From: an uncultured Erysipelotrichaceae bacterium
Lineage (GTDB): Bacteria; Bacillota_I; Bacilli_A; Erysipelotrichales; Erysipelotrichaceae
Assembly (NCBI GenBank): GCA_945877255.1
Contig: CAMCRE010000011.1
Coordinates: 1-47,925 of the forward strand
Length of the DNA stretch: 47,925 nucleotides
Reading direction: 5' to 3'
Part shown: one piece after another, positions 32,205 to 43,100 of the stretch
Position numbering within the stretch: position 1 is the stretch's first letter
Layout of the letters: the number at the start of each line of letters is the position of its first letter
Notes under the pieces: generated by a model
Databases searched by the model: none
The model's input: only the letters and a program-made list of their open reading frames with translations
Told to the model about the DNA's origin: nothing
Program-made: the position numbers and the translations under genes

Positions 32205-32532
32205 CTATTTTTTTTGACGTAAAGCAATATATGTCGCTAACGATACTAAACCAACACCTGCATAATATACTAAATTAGTTGTATCGTTTGTGGTTATGTT
32301 ATCTTTTGTTTGTGCGGTAATAGGTGAACTTACTTTTTCCCACACTGCTTCAAATTGATGTGTTTTAGAGTCAATTAAATAATCATTTCCTGGATAATAA
32401 ACTGAACCTTTCCAATATAAGAATTTGTATCCGTCTCTGACTGAGGCGTTAGGTATAACTGTTGAATCACCAATGTAACCGCGCCACTCAATTGTCGTGT
32501 TTGATCCATCGCTCCAATAACCACCATTTGGA
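32205..32532 (-). pseudogene. C-terminal remnant of a surface protein
   Basis: On the minus strand an open frame without a start encodes about 108 residues. These comprise a repeat-like part (WSDGSNTTIEWRGYIGDS, then VRDGYKFLYWKGSVYYPGND, similar in style to InlB B-type repeats), a Thr-rich linker and a C-terminal anchor TTNLVYYAGVGLVSLATYIA with tail LRQKK. The anchor resembles the end of the intact protease next door and lacks LPXTG. The gene is cut at its 5' side precisely at the perfect palindrome 32533-32572. Confidence 0.75.
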
Positions 32533-32572
32533 GTGAACTACACACTATGCTGAAGCATAGTGTGTAGTTCAC
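32533..32572. repeat. Perfect 40-bp palindrome at a gene break
   Basis: GTGAACTACACACTATGCT, then GA, then its exact reverse complement: 19-bp arms with a 2-nt centre. It has no T run and replaces the upstream part of the surface-protein gene. A TATAAT on the minus strand abuts it on the right (32573-32580). Confidence 0.9.
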
Positions 32573-32606
32573 ATTATACATATACAACTAAAACATTAAC
32601 ATAAAT

Positions 32607-32640
32607 AAAAGACATAATCTTTTTTATCGATTATGCCTTT
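32607..32640 (-). terminator. Terminator of the protease gene
   Basis: AAAG-a-CATAATC and GATTATG-c-CTTT with one mismatch, T-rich on the minus-strand exit (the T run lies within tttatttatgtta). Confidence 0.6.
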
Positions 32641-32646
32641 TTATGA

Positions 32647-35600
32647 TTATTGTTTTCTTTTTAAAACGTATAAACCTACTGCACTTAATACAAGTGATAA
32701 GTATACTAAACCATTAATATCAGATGTGTCTACATCGTTTTTACTTGTTGATTTTTGTGTAATTGCAGATTGATATTCAACAGCATACACGGAGAAATGA
32801 CTTGTTTTAAACGTTACTGTATCTTTTCCATCTGTAAATGCATGTGATACTAATTGACCATCTTGATCAACATAGTAAACAGCTTTTACTGGTTTATTTT
32901 GTTTTTTAACACTCACAACAAAATCACCCTTCACGTTTTGAGCACGGTTATTTTCACCATCCACAAAGTAAATATCGTATACATCTACATCTTTGTTTTT
33001 CAACGCGTTAAAACGCTCTTTAGGTAACGCATCTACTTTCATCGTCAACACGGCGTTGTATTCACCATTTGAAACTGTTACATTTCCTGTTTGATGTGTC
33101 GTTTTAATCGGTAAAACATGTAACATGATTGGTTTAATCACTTCAACACCATTGTCTAATACTACTTTTACATTAACTGTATGTTTACCTGCTGTAGCTG
33201 GTAATTTATCTACTAACTGCACAGATTGAATTGTTTTAGCAGCATTTTCTTTATTATCTAACACAGATAATTTTGACAAGTCTGGTTGTTCTCCTACAAC
33301 TGAAGATATTGACACATTATTTAATGTGAATCTTTCATTTACCACAATTGTTTTTTCAACTCGACCAACGTTTCCTGCTTTATCTGTTGCCTCTGCAATT
33401 AATGTATGTGTCCCTACATTTAATGGATTGCCATTTTCATATGGTTGTCCATCTACACTTACTCTTAATTTTGCATTTTCTTCTGTTGTTACTGCAACAG
33501 TATCGCCTTCAAATAATGTTTTTTCTTCAACTTCAATAACTGGTGTTGTTTTATCTAATACAACTGTATAGCGTTTATCAAATTTATTACCAATTGAATC
33601 TGATACTTCAAAGAAAATAACATCACCATCTTTTACAGTGAATGATTTTTCAAACGTTTGTTTTGTTACGTCGTTTCCTAAACTTACAGGTTGCTCATAT
33701 AACGCCGTTTCACTTCCGTTTAAATACATTCTATATCCTTGTCCGTTATCAGAGATCTCACCACGCACTACTAATGCTTCATCATTTGTGTAGATTTTGT
33801 CATCTTCAATTACTGCTCCAGCAGTTACTTGTAAGTTCGGCATCGTTTTATCGTAGTAAACTGCACGTCCTTCTTCATAAATAACATCGCCATTCATTCC
33901 AACTACTTTTACCGAAATGTGGTTATCTACTTCTTTAACTGGAACTAAAACATCAAAACGATTTTCTTCATTAACCGGAACTAATTCTCCACCAATGTAT
34001 AACGCTTTTACTTTTTGGTTCATATGACCTGTTACTTTTAATTTACCATCAACGATATATGGTGTTTCAGCGTTATAGAAATTCACTAATCCTAATGATG
34101 CCCCGAAGTAGATTTTAAATTCACCTTCTTCTTCGAATACAGTTCTAATTGGAATAACTGTTTCATTCCCTGCTTCATCAACTGCTCTTACATTAACGAT
34201 CTTTGTCCAATCAACTTTTGTAGATCCTGAGAATGTTCCTTCTGGTGTTACTTCAACAGAAGTATGTCCAATTCTTACTTTTACAGGTTGGTTGTTTTCA
34301 TCTACAACTCTACCAGCCACTTCAAGTGCGTTTGTTGGTAGTTTTTGTAATTGCGTTGGATCTAAGTTTGTAATACTTAATTGTGGTGGTGTTGTATCTT
34401 TACGCATTTGAATCGCACCTTGATTTACAATATCACCTGTTGCATTTTTAGCAACATAGTTAATTTCATTCATACCTTCAACTAATGCTAAAGTTGTATC
34501 AAAGTATTTTTCTTCTAATGGAATTTCTTGTCCATTAATTATTAATTGCGTAACACTTTCTCCAACACGTCCTAATAAGTTATAGTTGTCGTCAGTTAAA
34601 TATTTACTACGTTTTCCTACTAATTCAACTGCATTATGGAATAATACTGCATTTTCATTAAACACAATTGTTTCTGTCGCAACATTATATACACTATCTA
34701 GTGTCCCAATTGTTGCAGATTTTACTTTTCCACTGTCGATATCCGCTTTTGGTATACGATATTCAAAAGTGCCATCAAAGTCTGAATATAACGTTTCTTT
34801 ATCTTCGTTATTAATGTATGCACCTGTTCCTTCTTCATCAACACCTATTCCATCATCAGTGGCTGTGAATTTAATAACGTATTCATCACCTTCAACTGCC
34901 TGTGAAACAATTGTTATTTTTGGTTTTGTTGTATCAACTTTGAACGGTAAGTATTTATATTGATATCTTGTTTTAGTAGAAGGTAAAGTTGCTTTTAATC
35001 GCACATAATATTGACCATCTGGTGCAATTTCATATTCACCTGTTTCTTGATTAAAGACTTTCCCATCCCAATTACCTGTGTAGAAGTTTACTGCATCTTT
35101 TGTTTTGAATAATGGTTTACGCACATTTTTTCGAGTAGTTAACGACACAAATGGTTCTGCTGTATCACTTGCTTCTGTTACAACATCCACCTCTAATTTT
35201 TCAACGTTTCTTAATAATCCTAAAATCGTTGTGAAAGAATCAAAGTGTTCGTCATTATTTGGAGAGATTGCAACACGTTCTGGATCAATTTTTTCACGCA
35301 TTGTGAAAATGTCATAACTTGATCCTAAATAAGAACCACCGTCTGCTAATCCTAATGTATCGTAAACACCGCCGCCATCTTTTACTTCATCAAATACTTT
35401 TTCTTTACCCCAATCACCATTGTATCCCATATATGCGTATGTTAATGATGGTGCGTTTGTTGTTGAATCAAAATAAATATACCCTTCCGCAAATTGCTCT
35501 TTAGGTGCATTTGTCGTATCTAATGTTACTGTTAATGTTGTTTTTGATTTTGGCTGAATTGTAATTGTTGTTTTATCAGCTGAAATCGATGCATTAGGCA

Positions 35601-37623
35601 TCACTACATCTTTAACACGTTTATTTGTAGAATCTGTTTCTTCAGTTAATACTGAACCAAATCTAATGTTATAAGTTTCTACTTTATCACCTAAATTTTC
35701 TAACGTTAATGTGAATGTTGTGCTGTTTTCGATTTCTTTTAATGCTTTAGCACTTTCTCCATTTTCATCTACAACCACTACTCTGTTATTAATTGCGTTT
35801 TCAATTTGAGCTAATCCTGCTCCTTGTCTTCTCGGCGATACTTCTAGATTTGTGCCTTGAGCAACATCTAATAATGGTTTTGCCGTGTTCATTAATGATT
35901 TTTTTACAAAGTAATCAAAATTAACATCAGTATTTTTTAAAGCACCTTTCATTAATGCTACTGCACCTGAAATATGTGGAGCAGCCATACTTGTACCAGA
36001 ATTTAATCCGTAAGCATTATTATTAAATGTGGAATAAATATTACCACCTGGTGCCATAATTTCTGGTTTAAATGATAAATCATGTGCTGGTCCCCATGAA
36101 GTAAAACTTGATACTTCATTTGATCCAATGTATGATTTTTCATCAAATTTGATTTGTACTTTTGAGTCCGCTCTTAATATTGCTTTAATTTGCTCTCCTG
36201 TTGCTTTATCAACCGTAACACCTGGTAAAGTGAAGTTTCCTACTCCTGCCATTCCAAATTCGCCTTCAACATTATTTGCAACAATTACTCCGGCTGCGTG
36301 ATGTGCAATTGCTCTTTCATATTTTTCTGAGAACATGATATCACCACCACGTGTAATAAAGGCTACTTTATTTGTGAGGTCAATTTCAGATCCATCTTTT
36401 CGATAGTCATCTTCTCCACCAACGCCAACATCAACAATTGGGTATGCTTGAGTTGTATTCCATAATTCTGGATGTGTAGCAGTTTTAAATAAAAATTGCT
36501 CGCCATCTAAACGTCCAAAATATCCTGTTTCAGTTGCATTATTAGCTGATGCGACTGAAATAGCTGCAGAAGCTGTTGAAGGTTCACCAACGGCAGCGTT
36601 ATCTCTTAAGTCTAAGTCATTCGTTGGAATTCTTTGGTTTTCATCTTTTGTAGTGCTCATTCCCGCATTACCAGCAGAAACAATTACAATTACACCTTGT
36701 TCTCTTGCTCGTTTAATCGCAATTGATTCTGGTGCTTCGTCATCATGGAATCCATTATCTGTTCCTAAACTCATGTTAATCACATCAGCCCCATATTTTA
36801 CTGAATCTTCAATCGCTTTAACGATCGCATCTTCAAAAGCTGTATTTATTTCTCCTGAGTTTGTGAAAACTTTCATCGCCAGTAATTGTGCTTCAGGTGC
36901 AACACCATCAATACCTAACTTTTTACTAACTTCTTCATCTGTCGCATTTGCTGCCACAATACCTGCAACATGCATTCCGTGCATTGACTTTTGATTTAAG
37001 TCGGAATCTTTTACATTGTCGTTACCATCAGCATAGTTATAACCATATGGTACTTTAATATTGAATTTTGTTTCTTTTCCTGCTGTGATCGTTTTGATTT
37101 TCGCATTTTCTGGATTATCTAATCGCATATCTTTATGCTCAACATCAATTCCTGTATCAATAACAGAAACAACCATTCCTTCACCTTTATAGCTTTTGCT
37201 CGTCCAAACAGATTGTGCTTGTGTCATTGTTACTGCATCGACCATTGTTGGATGGAATTTTCTAGCTTCTTTAATGCTTTTTACTTCTTTTAAAGTAGCT
37301 ATTGCAGGAATATATTTTCTTTTAACATCAAAACTAAATCCTGATACTAAGTAATCAAATTGTTGTTTAATTACTATTTCTCCTGTAATTGCATGAATTT
37401 TGTCTATTAATTGCTGGTAGCTGTTTTTTCCACCATCAATTTTTGCCGACTGATTCGTTTGCACAATAACCCTTACTACCGTTTCATCTTGGAAAGCAGT
37501 TGTTGGTTTTTTTATATTTTCAACGAATTTCTTTTCTACTGACGTTTGTGCTAAAACACTACTTAGTGTTAAAGTTAACGCTGTCATTAAAGAAAAACTA
37601 ATTTTTAAAATTTTCTTCTTCAA
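32647..37623 (-). CDS. Cell-envelope subtilisin-like serine protease (lactocepin/C5a-peptidase type)
   Basis: This 1658-residue exported protease carries a signal peptide (residues 1-25, LMTALTLTLSSVLA), an I9-like propeptide (about 47-125), and an S8 catalytic domain with Asp156 (VIDTGID), His215 (HGMHVAGI) and Ser545 (SGTSMAAPH). A PA domain is inserted (about 395-490, GVIVANNVEGEFGMAGVG). Fibronectin/A-domain-like and several Ig-like repeats follow (NYVAKNATGDIV, FEVSDSIGNKFDKRY, EATDKAGNVGRVEK). The end is KNDVDTSDINGLVYLSLVLS plus a helix and KRKQ, a membrane anchor without LPXTG. The start codon is TTG at 37623, with AAAGGAGG 7 nt upstream and no ATG in reach. Probably degrades host or environmental proteins for nutrition or adhesion. 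Confidence 0.93.
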   Translation of the reverse strand: MKKKILKISFSLMTALTLTLSSVLAQTSVEKKFVENIKKPTTAFQDETVVRVIVQTNQSAKIDGGKNSYQQLIDKIHAITGEIVIKQQFDYLVSGFSFDVKRKYIPAIATLKEVKSIKEARKFHPTMVDAVTMTQAQSVWTSKSYKGEGMVVSVIDTGIDVEHKDMRLDNPENAKIKTITAGKETKFNIKVPYGYNYADGNDNVKDSDLNQKSMHGMHVAGIVAANATDEEVSKKLGIDGVAPEAQLLAMKVFTNSGEINTAFEDAIVKAIEDSVKYGADVINMSLGTDNGFHDDEAPESIAIKRAREQGVIVIVSAGNAGMSTTKDENQRIPTNDLDLRDNAAVGEPSTASAAISVASANNATETGYFGRLDGEQFLFKTATHPELWNTTQAYPIVDVGVGGEDDYRKDGSEIDLTNKVAFITRGGDIMFSEKYERAIAHHAAGVIVANNVEGEFGMAGVGNFTLPGVTVDKATGEQIKAILRADSKVQIKFDEKSYIGSNEVSSFTSWGPAHDLSFKPEIMAPGGNIYSTFNNNAYGLNSGTSMAAPHISGAVALMKGALKNTDVNFDYFVKKSLMNTAKPLLDVAQGTNLEVSPRRQGAGLAQIENAINNRVVVVDENGESAKALKEIENSTTFTLTLENLGDKVETYNIRFGSVLTEETDSTNKRVKDVVMPNASISADKTTITIQPKSKTTLTVTLDTTNAPKEQFAEGYIYFDSTTNAPSLTYAYMGYNGDWGKEKVFDEVKDGGGVYDTLGLADGGSYLGSSYDIFTMREKIDPERVAISPNNDEHFDSFTTILGLLRNVEKLEVDVVTEASDTAEPFVSLTTRKNVRKPLFKTKDAVNFYTGNWDGKVFNQETGEYEIAPDGQYYVRLKATLPSTKTRYQYKYLPFKVDTTKPKITIVSQAVEGDEYVIKFTATDDGIGVDEEGTGAYINNEDKETLYSDFDGTFEYRIPKADIDSGKVKSATIGTLDSVYNVATETIVFNENAVLFHNAVELVGKRSKYLTDDNYNLLGRVGESVTQLIINGQEIPLEEKYFDTTLALVEGMNEINYVAKNATGDIVNQGAIQMRKDTTPPQLSITNLDPTQLQKLPTNALEVAGRVVDENNQPVKVRIGHTSVEVTPEGTFSGSTKVDWTKIVNVRAVDEAGNETVIPIRTVFEEEGEFKIYFGASLGLVNFYNAETPYIVDGKLKVTGHMNQKVKALYIGGELVPVNEENRFDVLVPVKEVDNHISVKVVGMNGDVIYEEGRAVYYDKTMPNLQVTAGAVIEDDKIYTNDEALVVRGEISDNGQGYRMYLNGSETALYEQPVSLGNDVTKQTFEKSFTVKDGDVIFFEVSDSIGNKFDKRYTVVLDKTTPVIEVEEKTLFEGDTVAVTTEENAKLRVSVDGQPYENGNPLNVGTHTLIAEATDKAGNVGRVEKTIVVNERFTLNNVSISSVVGEQPDLSKLSVLDNKENAAKTIQSVQLVDKLPATAGKHTVNVKVVLDNGVEVIKPIMLHVLPIKTTHQTGNVTVSNGEYNAVLTMKVDALPKERFNALKNKDVDVYDIYFVDGENNRAQNVKGDFVVSVKKQNKPVKAVYYVDQDGQLVSHAFTDGKDTVTFKTSHFSVYAVEYQSAITQKSTSKNDVDTSDINGLVYLSLVLSAVGLYVLKRKQ

Positions 37624-37648
37624 ATTGAAACCTCCTTTTAATGAATAG

Positions 37649-37677
37649 ATTATAACACCTTTTTATTTCTTACGCAA
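37649..37677 (-). promoter_or_regulatory. Promoter of the protease gene
   Basis: TTGCGT (37672-37677), a 17-bp spacer and TATAAT (37649-37654), minus strand. Confidence 0.7.
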
Positions 37678-37751
37678 GACTTTTTATACTAAAATTGAAA
37701 AAAATTATGTGTGTTTTTGAAAATCGTTTTCATTTGTAGAAAACAGTACCA

Positions 37752-39536
37752 TTAATTGCTGTATTGCAGTTGTTCCCACTCGTCCATTAATTGCGTTAAA
37801 ATATGTTTTTTTGATTTTATCATTTCTTCTATTTTTTTCATTTTATCTGCATTTAAATAAACTTCTTCTAAAAATTGTTGCTGTGTTAGTTGTTGTATTT
37901 CTTGTTCTAACACATTAATTTTATTTTCTATTTTTTTTATTTCTTTCGATAATCTTATTGGTTTTTCTTTTTTTGTTGGTGGTGTGATTTCAGTGGATTG
38001 TACTTTTTCTGATACACCATTAATTAATTGTAATTTTTTATTAGCTATTTTTTCTATAAAATAACGGTCATGACTCACGAATATAATTGTTCCGTCATAT
38101 TGTGTTAAAGCTGTTTCAAGCATTTCTTTACTTGGAATATCAAGATGATTTGTTGGTTCATCTAGTAATAATACATTATCTTGTGCCAGCATTAATTTTA
38201 ATAATGCTACACGTGCTTTTTCTCCAAGCGATAACACCGCTATTTTCTTAAATACTTCTTCTTGTTTAAATAAAAAAGTTGCAAGTAGCGTTCTGATTTG
38301 ATTTTGATCTAATTCTGGAAAACTATCCCATATTTCTTCAATAATCGTATTTTCATCATTTAATGTTTTAAATTCTTGATCATAATATCCTATCGTGGTG
38401 TTGTGTCCAAATAAATAATCACCAGATAGTGGTGTGATTTTTCCAGATAATGTTTTGAGTAGCGTTGTTTTTCCTGTTCCATTATCCCCCATTATCGCAA
38501 TTCGTTCTTGGTTATATACTTCTAAAGATAGTGTTGCTAGTATCGTTTTGTATCCTATCGCTAATTCATCACATTCCAGAACTTTTTTTCCAGATTTAAT
38601 AGCTGATGTGAAATTTAATTTAAATACTTTTTCTTCTTTTTTTACGTCCGATATTTTTTCTAGTCTTTCTAAATACTTTATTTTAGATTGCGCAAATTTA
38701 GCTTTATTTTTTTTATAGCGAAATTTTTCTATCATCTCTTCTAAACGGTTAATTTCTTCTTGCTGGCGTAAATAGCTTTGATGTTGTTTGTCTTTTCTTT
38801 GTTTTTTCTGGACTAAATATTGGTCATAATTTCCACTGTAACGTGAAAGTTCTCCATATTCGATTTCATAAATTATTTGACAGAGTGTATTTAAAAACAT
38901 TCTATCGTGACTAACAATCACAATTGTTTTTTTATAATTTTTTAAATAAGTCTCTAGCCACATAATAGTTGATAAATCAAGATGATTTGTTGGTTCATCC
39001 AGTAATAAAATATCTGGTTTTAAAAGTAATAGTTTTATAAGTGCTAATTTTGTTTTTTGTCCACCTGAAAATTCTTTTATTTTGCGTAATAAGTCGTTTT
39101 CACTAAATCCAAATTTCGTGAGTAGCGTTTTTATTTCATGTTGATATTGATATCCACCTTGCATTTCAAATTGATTTAATTTTTTTTCATATTGTTGGAT
39201 ATTTTCATCATTATATAATTGATAAGATAATTGCTCAATTTCTGTTTGTAATATTTTTAAATGATTAAATATATTTTCTAGATCATTTTTTAATATTGCT
39301 TCTTCATCTTCAAAAACAGTTTGATTTAAATAGCCAATACTGACGTTGCCATTTTTTGTAATTGTTCCTTTATCTAAGTGTAATTGTTCCGAGATTATTT
39401 TTAATAACGTTGTTTTACCACAACCATTTCTTCCCACGATACCAATAATTTCATTTTCATTAATTTGAATATTAATGTTGTCTAATATTGTTTTACTACC
39501 TAAATATTTTGTTGCGTTTTTTATCGTCAATAACAT
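37752..39536 (-). CDS. ABC-F family ATPase (ribosome-associated type)
   Basis: This 594-residue protein has two ABC ATPase domains and no membrane helices. Domain 1 has Walker A GRNGCGKTTLL, signature FSGGQKTKLAL and Walker B ILLLDEPTNHLDL. Domain 2 has GDNGTGKTTLL, LSLGEKARVAL and VLLLDEPTNHLDI. A linker of about 80 residues rich in Lys, Arg and Gln (about 235-300) is the P-site tRNA interaction motif of ABC-F proteins. A C-terminal coiled coil (about 525-590) suggests the YdiF/Uup branch. It likely acts on stalled ribosomes; antibiotic resistance is possible but not shown. GAGGTGAT precedes the ATG. Divergent from mutT. Confidence 0.9.
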   Translation of the reverse strand: MLLTIKNATKYLGSKTILDNINIQINENEIIGIVGRNGCGKTTLLKIISEQLHLDKGTITKNGNVSIGYLNQTVFEDEEAILKNDLENIFNHLKILQTEIEQLSYQLYNDENIQQYEKKLNQFEMQGGYQYQHEIKTLLTKFGFSENDLLRKIKEFSGGQKTKLALIKLLLLKPDILLLDEPTNHLDLSTIMWLETYLKNYKKTIVIVSHDRMFLNTLCQIIYEIEYGELSRYSGNYDQYLVQKKQRKDKQHQSYLRQQEEINRLEEMIEKFRYKKNKAKFAQSKIKYLERLEKISDVKKEEKVFKLNFTSAIKSGKKVLECDELAIGYKTILATLSLEVYNQERIAIMGDNGTGKTTLLKTLSGKITPLSGDYLFGHNTTIGYYDQEFKTLNDENTIIEEIWDSFPELDQNQIRTLLATFLFKQEEVFKKIAVLSLGEKARVALLKLMLAQDNVLLLDEPTNHLDIPSKEMLETALTQYDGTIIFVSHDRYFIEKIANKKLQLINGVSEKVQSTEITPPTKKEKPIRLSKEIKKIENKINVLEQEIQQLTQQQFLEEVYLNADKMKKIEEMIKSKKHILTQLMDEWEQLQYSN

Positions 39537-39557
39537 GTTATCACCTCAACATTATAA

Positions 39558-39585
39558 CTATACACTATCATTTCATTTTAGTCAA
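39558..39585 (-). promoter_or_regulatory. Promoter of the ABC-F gene
   Basis: TTGACT (39580-39585), a 16-bp spacer and TATAGT (39558-39563), minus strand. A TATAAT at 39604-39609 probably serves mutT on the other strand, with a poor -35. Confidence 0.5.
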
Positions 39586-39625
39586 AGCAACCGCAGTTTG
39601 TGTTATAATATTGTTGGAGGTTATG

Positions 39626-40003
39626 ATGATTGAAGTGGCTATTTGTGTTTTTACACACAACAATAAAATATTAATTGGTGAGAATAAAAATAATATTTGG
39701 GAATTTCCGGGTGGTAAGATCGAGAAAAACGAAACTGCTTTACAAGCGATTCAGCGTGAAATAAAAGAGGAACTTAATTTATTGATTAATGATTTTAAAT
39801 ATTGTTTTAACTTTGAAAACATCATTAATAATCAAGTTTATTCACTAGCAGTTTTTTCATATGAATTAAATAATTGTAATATTAGTTCCAGCGTTCATAA
39901 GAATTTAAAGTGGATTGACTATCAAAACATTAAAAACTATCGTGTTTATCCAAATACAGATAAAATTGTTGCACGATGTGAAAGTTGCAACATTTTCAGA
40001 TAA
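39626..40003 (+). CDS. MutT-type Nudix hydrolase
   Basis: This 125-residue hydrolase is likely an 8-oxo-dGTP diphosphatase that cleans the nucleotide pool. The Nudix box GGKIEKNETALQAIQREI continues KEELNL, giving the full G-x5-E-x7-REUxEE pattern (about residues 33-55). WEFPGGK before it is typical of MutT/YtkD-like enzymes. Of two adjacent ATGs (39623 and 39626) the second has the better 5-nt spacing to GGAGG. Length fits the family. It stands alone, divergent from the ABC-F gene. Confidence 0.9.
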   Translation: MIEVAICVFTHNNKILIGENKNNIWEFPGGKIEKNETALQAIQREIKEELNLLINDFKYCFNFENIINNQVYSLAVFSYELNNCNISSSVHKNLKWIDYQNIKNYRVYPNTDKIVARCESCNIFR

Positions 40004-40097
40004 AATACTTATTTAAAATAAAAGCACTGTTTTTTGGGGTGTTCAGTTAGGGATTTAGATACGAACATTCTTCAAGCGGTAAATTAAAATAGTAAAT

Positions 40098-40142
40098 AAA
40101 AAATGGATTAATGCTAGGAAATTTTGCATTAATCCATTTTTT
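40098..40142 (-). terminator. Strong terminator of the restriction-modification operon
   Basis: AAAAAATGGATTAATGC / GCATTAATCCATTTTTT: 17-bp stem, 11-nt loop, T run on both exits. Confidence 0.9.
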
Positions 40143-40170
40143 ATGTTAATTGTCTTGTTATAATTTCTAT

Positions 40171-43100
40171 TTAGGAGTCCATAGACTGAATCTTACTTTC
40201 TATAAATTGTATTTCTTCATTAGTCAAATTATATTTTCTATATAATTGTTGATCTATTTCATGAATACTTTTACTCCAATCTATATCCGATTCCTTTGAA
40301 AAATCTTGTAAAGGAACATTTTTCCATGTTTCTTTATTATTATCCTGTGTGATCTTCAATGTTCCAAGTAATGCTCTTGAAAACTTACTTTTTATATATT
40401 TCAATGCGAATTCTGCTTCTTCATTAGTATTTAAAGAAAATATACTAATGAATGATTGAGTATACCCGATTAGGGGTTCCCCGATTAGGGGTGTACTTAA
40501 AACTTCTCCTATTGCTCCTGTTCCATTAGATTTAGGCACAATAATTTTATACTTTTCAAAATTTACTTGATTATCTAAATATTTACAATTTATCCATTTG
40601 AAAATACGTTGGTTATTAATCAACCCAAGTATTTGCACATCATTTTCATTATACTTACTGTCATTAAATATAGGTAATTGACTAAAGATAGACGTTGTTA
40701 ATCTTTTTTCCTTTCCGTTACTACCTATCACCTGAATTAAGTCTGGGTAATCAAAATATAATTTTTCTAAATTAAATTTATTTTGTAAATATATCTGATC
40801 AGAAACAGGTAAAAAATTAGAAGAATTGATTACCTTTCTTAATATATTATTCAACTCTTTAAATGGAGTAAAAGTCCCAATAGGAGAGACACTTTTATTT
40901 TCATCTCTCACAGTAATTGCTACCCCACCTTTTAAATCAATATCATCAAATGCAGATGAACTTTTTTGATAAAATTTTATAACTTCAATATGGCTATCAG
41001 ATAAAATTCTACTATTCCATATTTTTGGTGTTTTTCCTGCATTAAATAAAAATCTAGCGGGAGTTATTAAACATGCGTAATCTGATAAAATATAAGATAT
41101 ATCCATGAAATAATTATATATCGGTTTATCACTAGTATCTCTTGTATTCTCATTATATGGTGGATTCCCAATTACTGCACCAAATTCCACTTTTTCATCT
41201 CCTTTCATAATTTCTTCTTTTAGATTAATCTGATTAAATGGTTTATTCTGTGTTAATAAAATTTTTATTTTTTCATAATCTACAGTTCCATTTTCTTTTT
41301 TAACTTCAATTAAGTCATACGCATTAAAATATAATGCGATATTATCAACATTTAAATCCAGTATCTCATAAAATTTTCTTGTAAACTCATACGCAATGGA
41401 AGAAGTAGGAATAGCGTAGATACTATCTGCTATTTGATGATGCTCAAATCCAAGTTTATCAATTAAACGTTTATACAGCGCTACTGAATATTCCCCTGAT
41501 TTACTCGCAATGTCAAGTAATTTTTCCTGTTTATTGATACTTTCTATTAAACCTTCTTTAGGCAATAATTCAACCATTTCATCACAAATACTAGTAGGTG
41601 TAATGATTTCTGATTCTGACATGCGATTAAATTTCTTAATTGATCGCATTGCTCTTTCTAAAGGTGATAAATTTTCATCTGTTGCTAAATTTGATATGTT
41701 TTGTATTTTATAATCTAAACTACTACGCATAAATGGATTCATAACTTGCCCCATTTTTTGTAGGACATTTTTATCCAATGATAAATTTTGTAAAAGTCTA
41801 GTATTATCAATTGAATCAACTACATTTAAAATATCATCCACTGATGCCACTTTATCTTTTGTTAAGAAAGCAAAGAATAATACTCTTTGATAGTACGTTT
41901 TAATACGACTTTCTAATGTTTTTATTTCTGAATCATCTTTATCATCAACATAATTTTCTTTATTTGTGCTGCTTTCATCATTCGTCGTTTCTTCTGTAGT
42001 CGTATTATCATCATTTAAATCTTCTAGATCTAAATCATCTTCTTCTCCTTGAGTAGGTTCAACCATTAGCCCTTTTTTAGAATTGAATTCAGCCTGTCTT
42101 TCGATTGTTTTTCTTATTTCTTCATCATTTAAAATTGATAAATCAACAGGTAAATCTTGTACTTCATCAGTGATGCTACGGTTGTTGTTATACTGGCTAA
42201 TGGCTTCTAAAATATTTGTAGCACTCACTTGCTTTATTTTATTATGATTCATCATAATAACAGGGGAGATGCGTAATTCTTCAGATAATCTCTCTTTTAA
42301 TTTACGATTACCATTTTCATCTGTATTTACGTTGTAGATAAGTGACTTTTGTTCCTGCATTCTAAACAATCTATTAGGATCAAAATCAACAAGTAAGGTC
42401 TGTGGTTTTAAATTCTCTTTAATCACACCTTCTTCACTATGCAATGTTCTAACGTATTGATTTTGCAATCTGAAAATTGCTTGATCATATTCTTGAGGAG
42501 ATGCTGTATCTTTAAAATACATCATCGTATCCCATTGTTCGACAGTAGAGCCTGTCAACATTCGATTGACTGTTAAAGTGATTGTTTTCTGATTGATGCT
42601 TTCATAATGTTTAATTTTATTTTTTATATCAATAGGCGTTTTATACTCCTTAGAAGCATCTACACCAGAAATATTCACTATTTGATACTGATTCAAATTT
42701 TTAAATTCATCTTTTCTGGATAAAATTAACTGTTCCATGGCATCACAAGAAGCACAATAAGGTAATACCATAACGATATGGCGACACATTTTACCTTCTT
42801 TAATTTTGTCGTAATCAAGAAAACCTAATAGCTCTTCATCTTGTTTACTACCATCAATAACTTGTAAAAGATCCATTATTTCTTGTTCATTTACAAATTG
42901 ATTATGAAGCTTATTTTTAGTATCTTTTTTGATGGATTTAGGTTCAAATAGTTTAGAAAAAGCATAACTGATTCCTTGTCTTTTTAAACTTTCCATTTTT
43001 TCTCTAGCTGACTTACTTGGTTGAAAAGCAAATCGGATCATTTGTGGGAAACCATAATAGGGATTATCCCATTCATTAATGTCATCATCAGCTAAATGTT

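Noticed and set aside
32375-32587. A 70-codon minus-strand frame starting within the palindrome region
   Set aside because: It is in a different frame from the surface-protein remnant, which has recognisable protein features and a C-terminal anchor.
40040-40080. Sequence gtgttcagttagggattt after mutT, similar at first to the IS-like end at 6861
   Set aside because: Only about ten bases match and no transposase sequence follows, so it is not reported as a mobile element.
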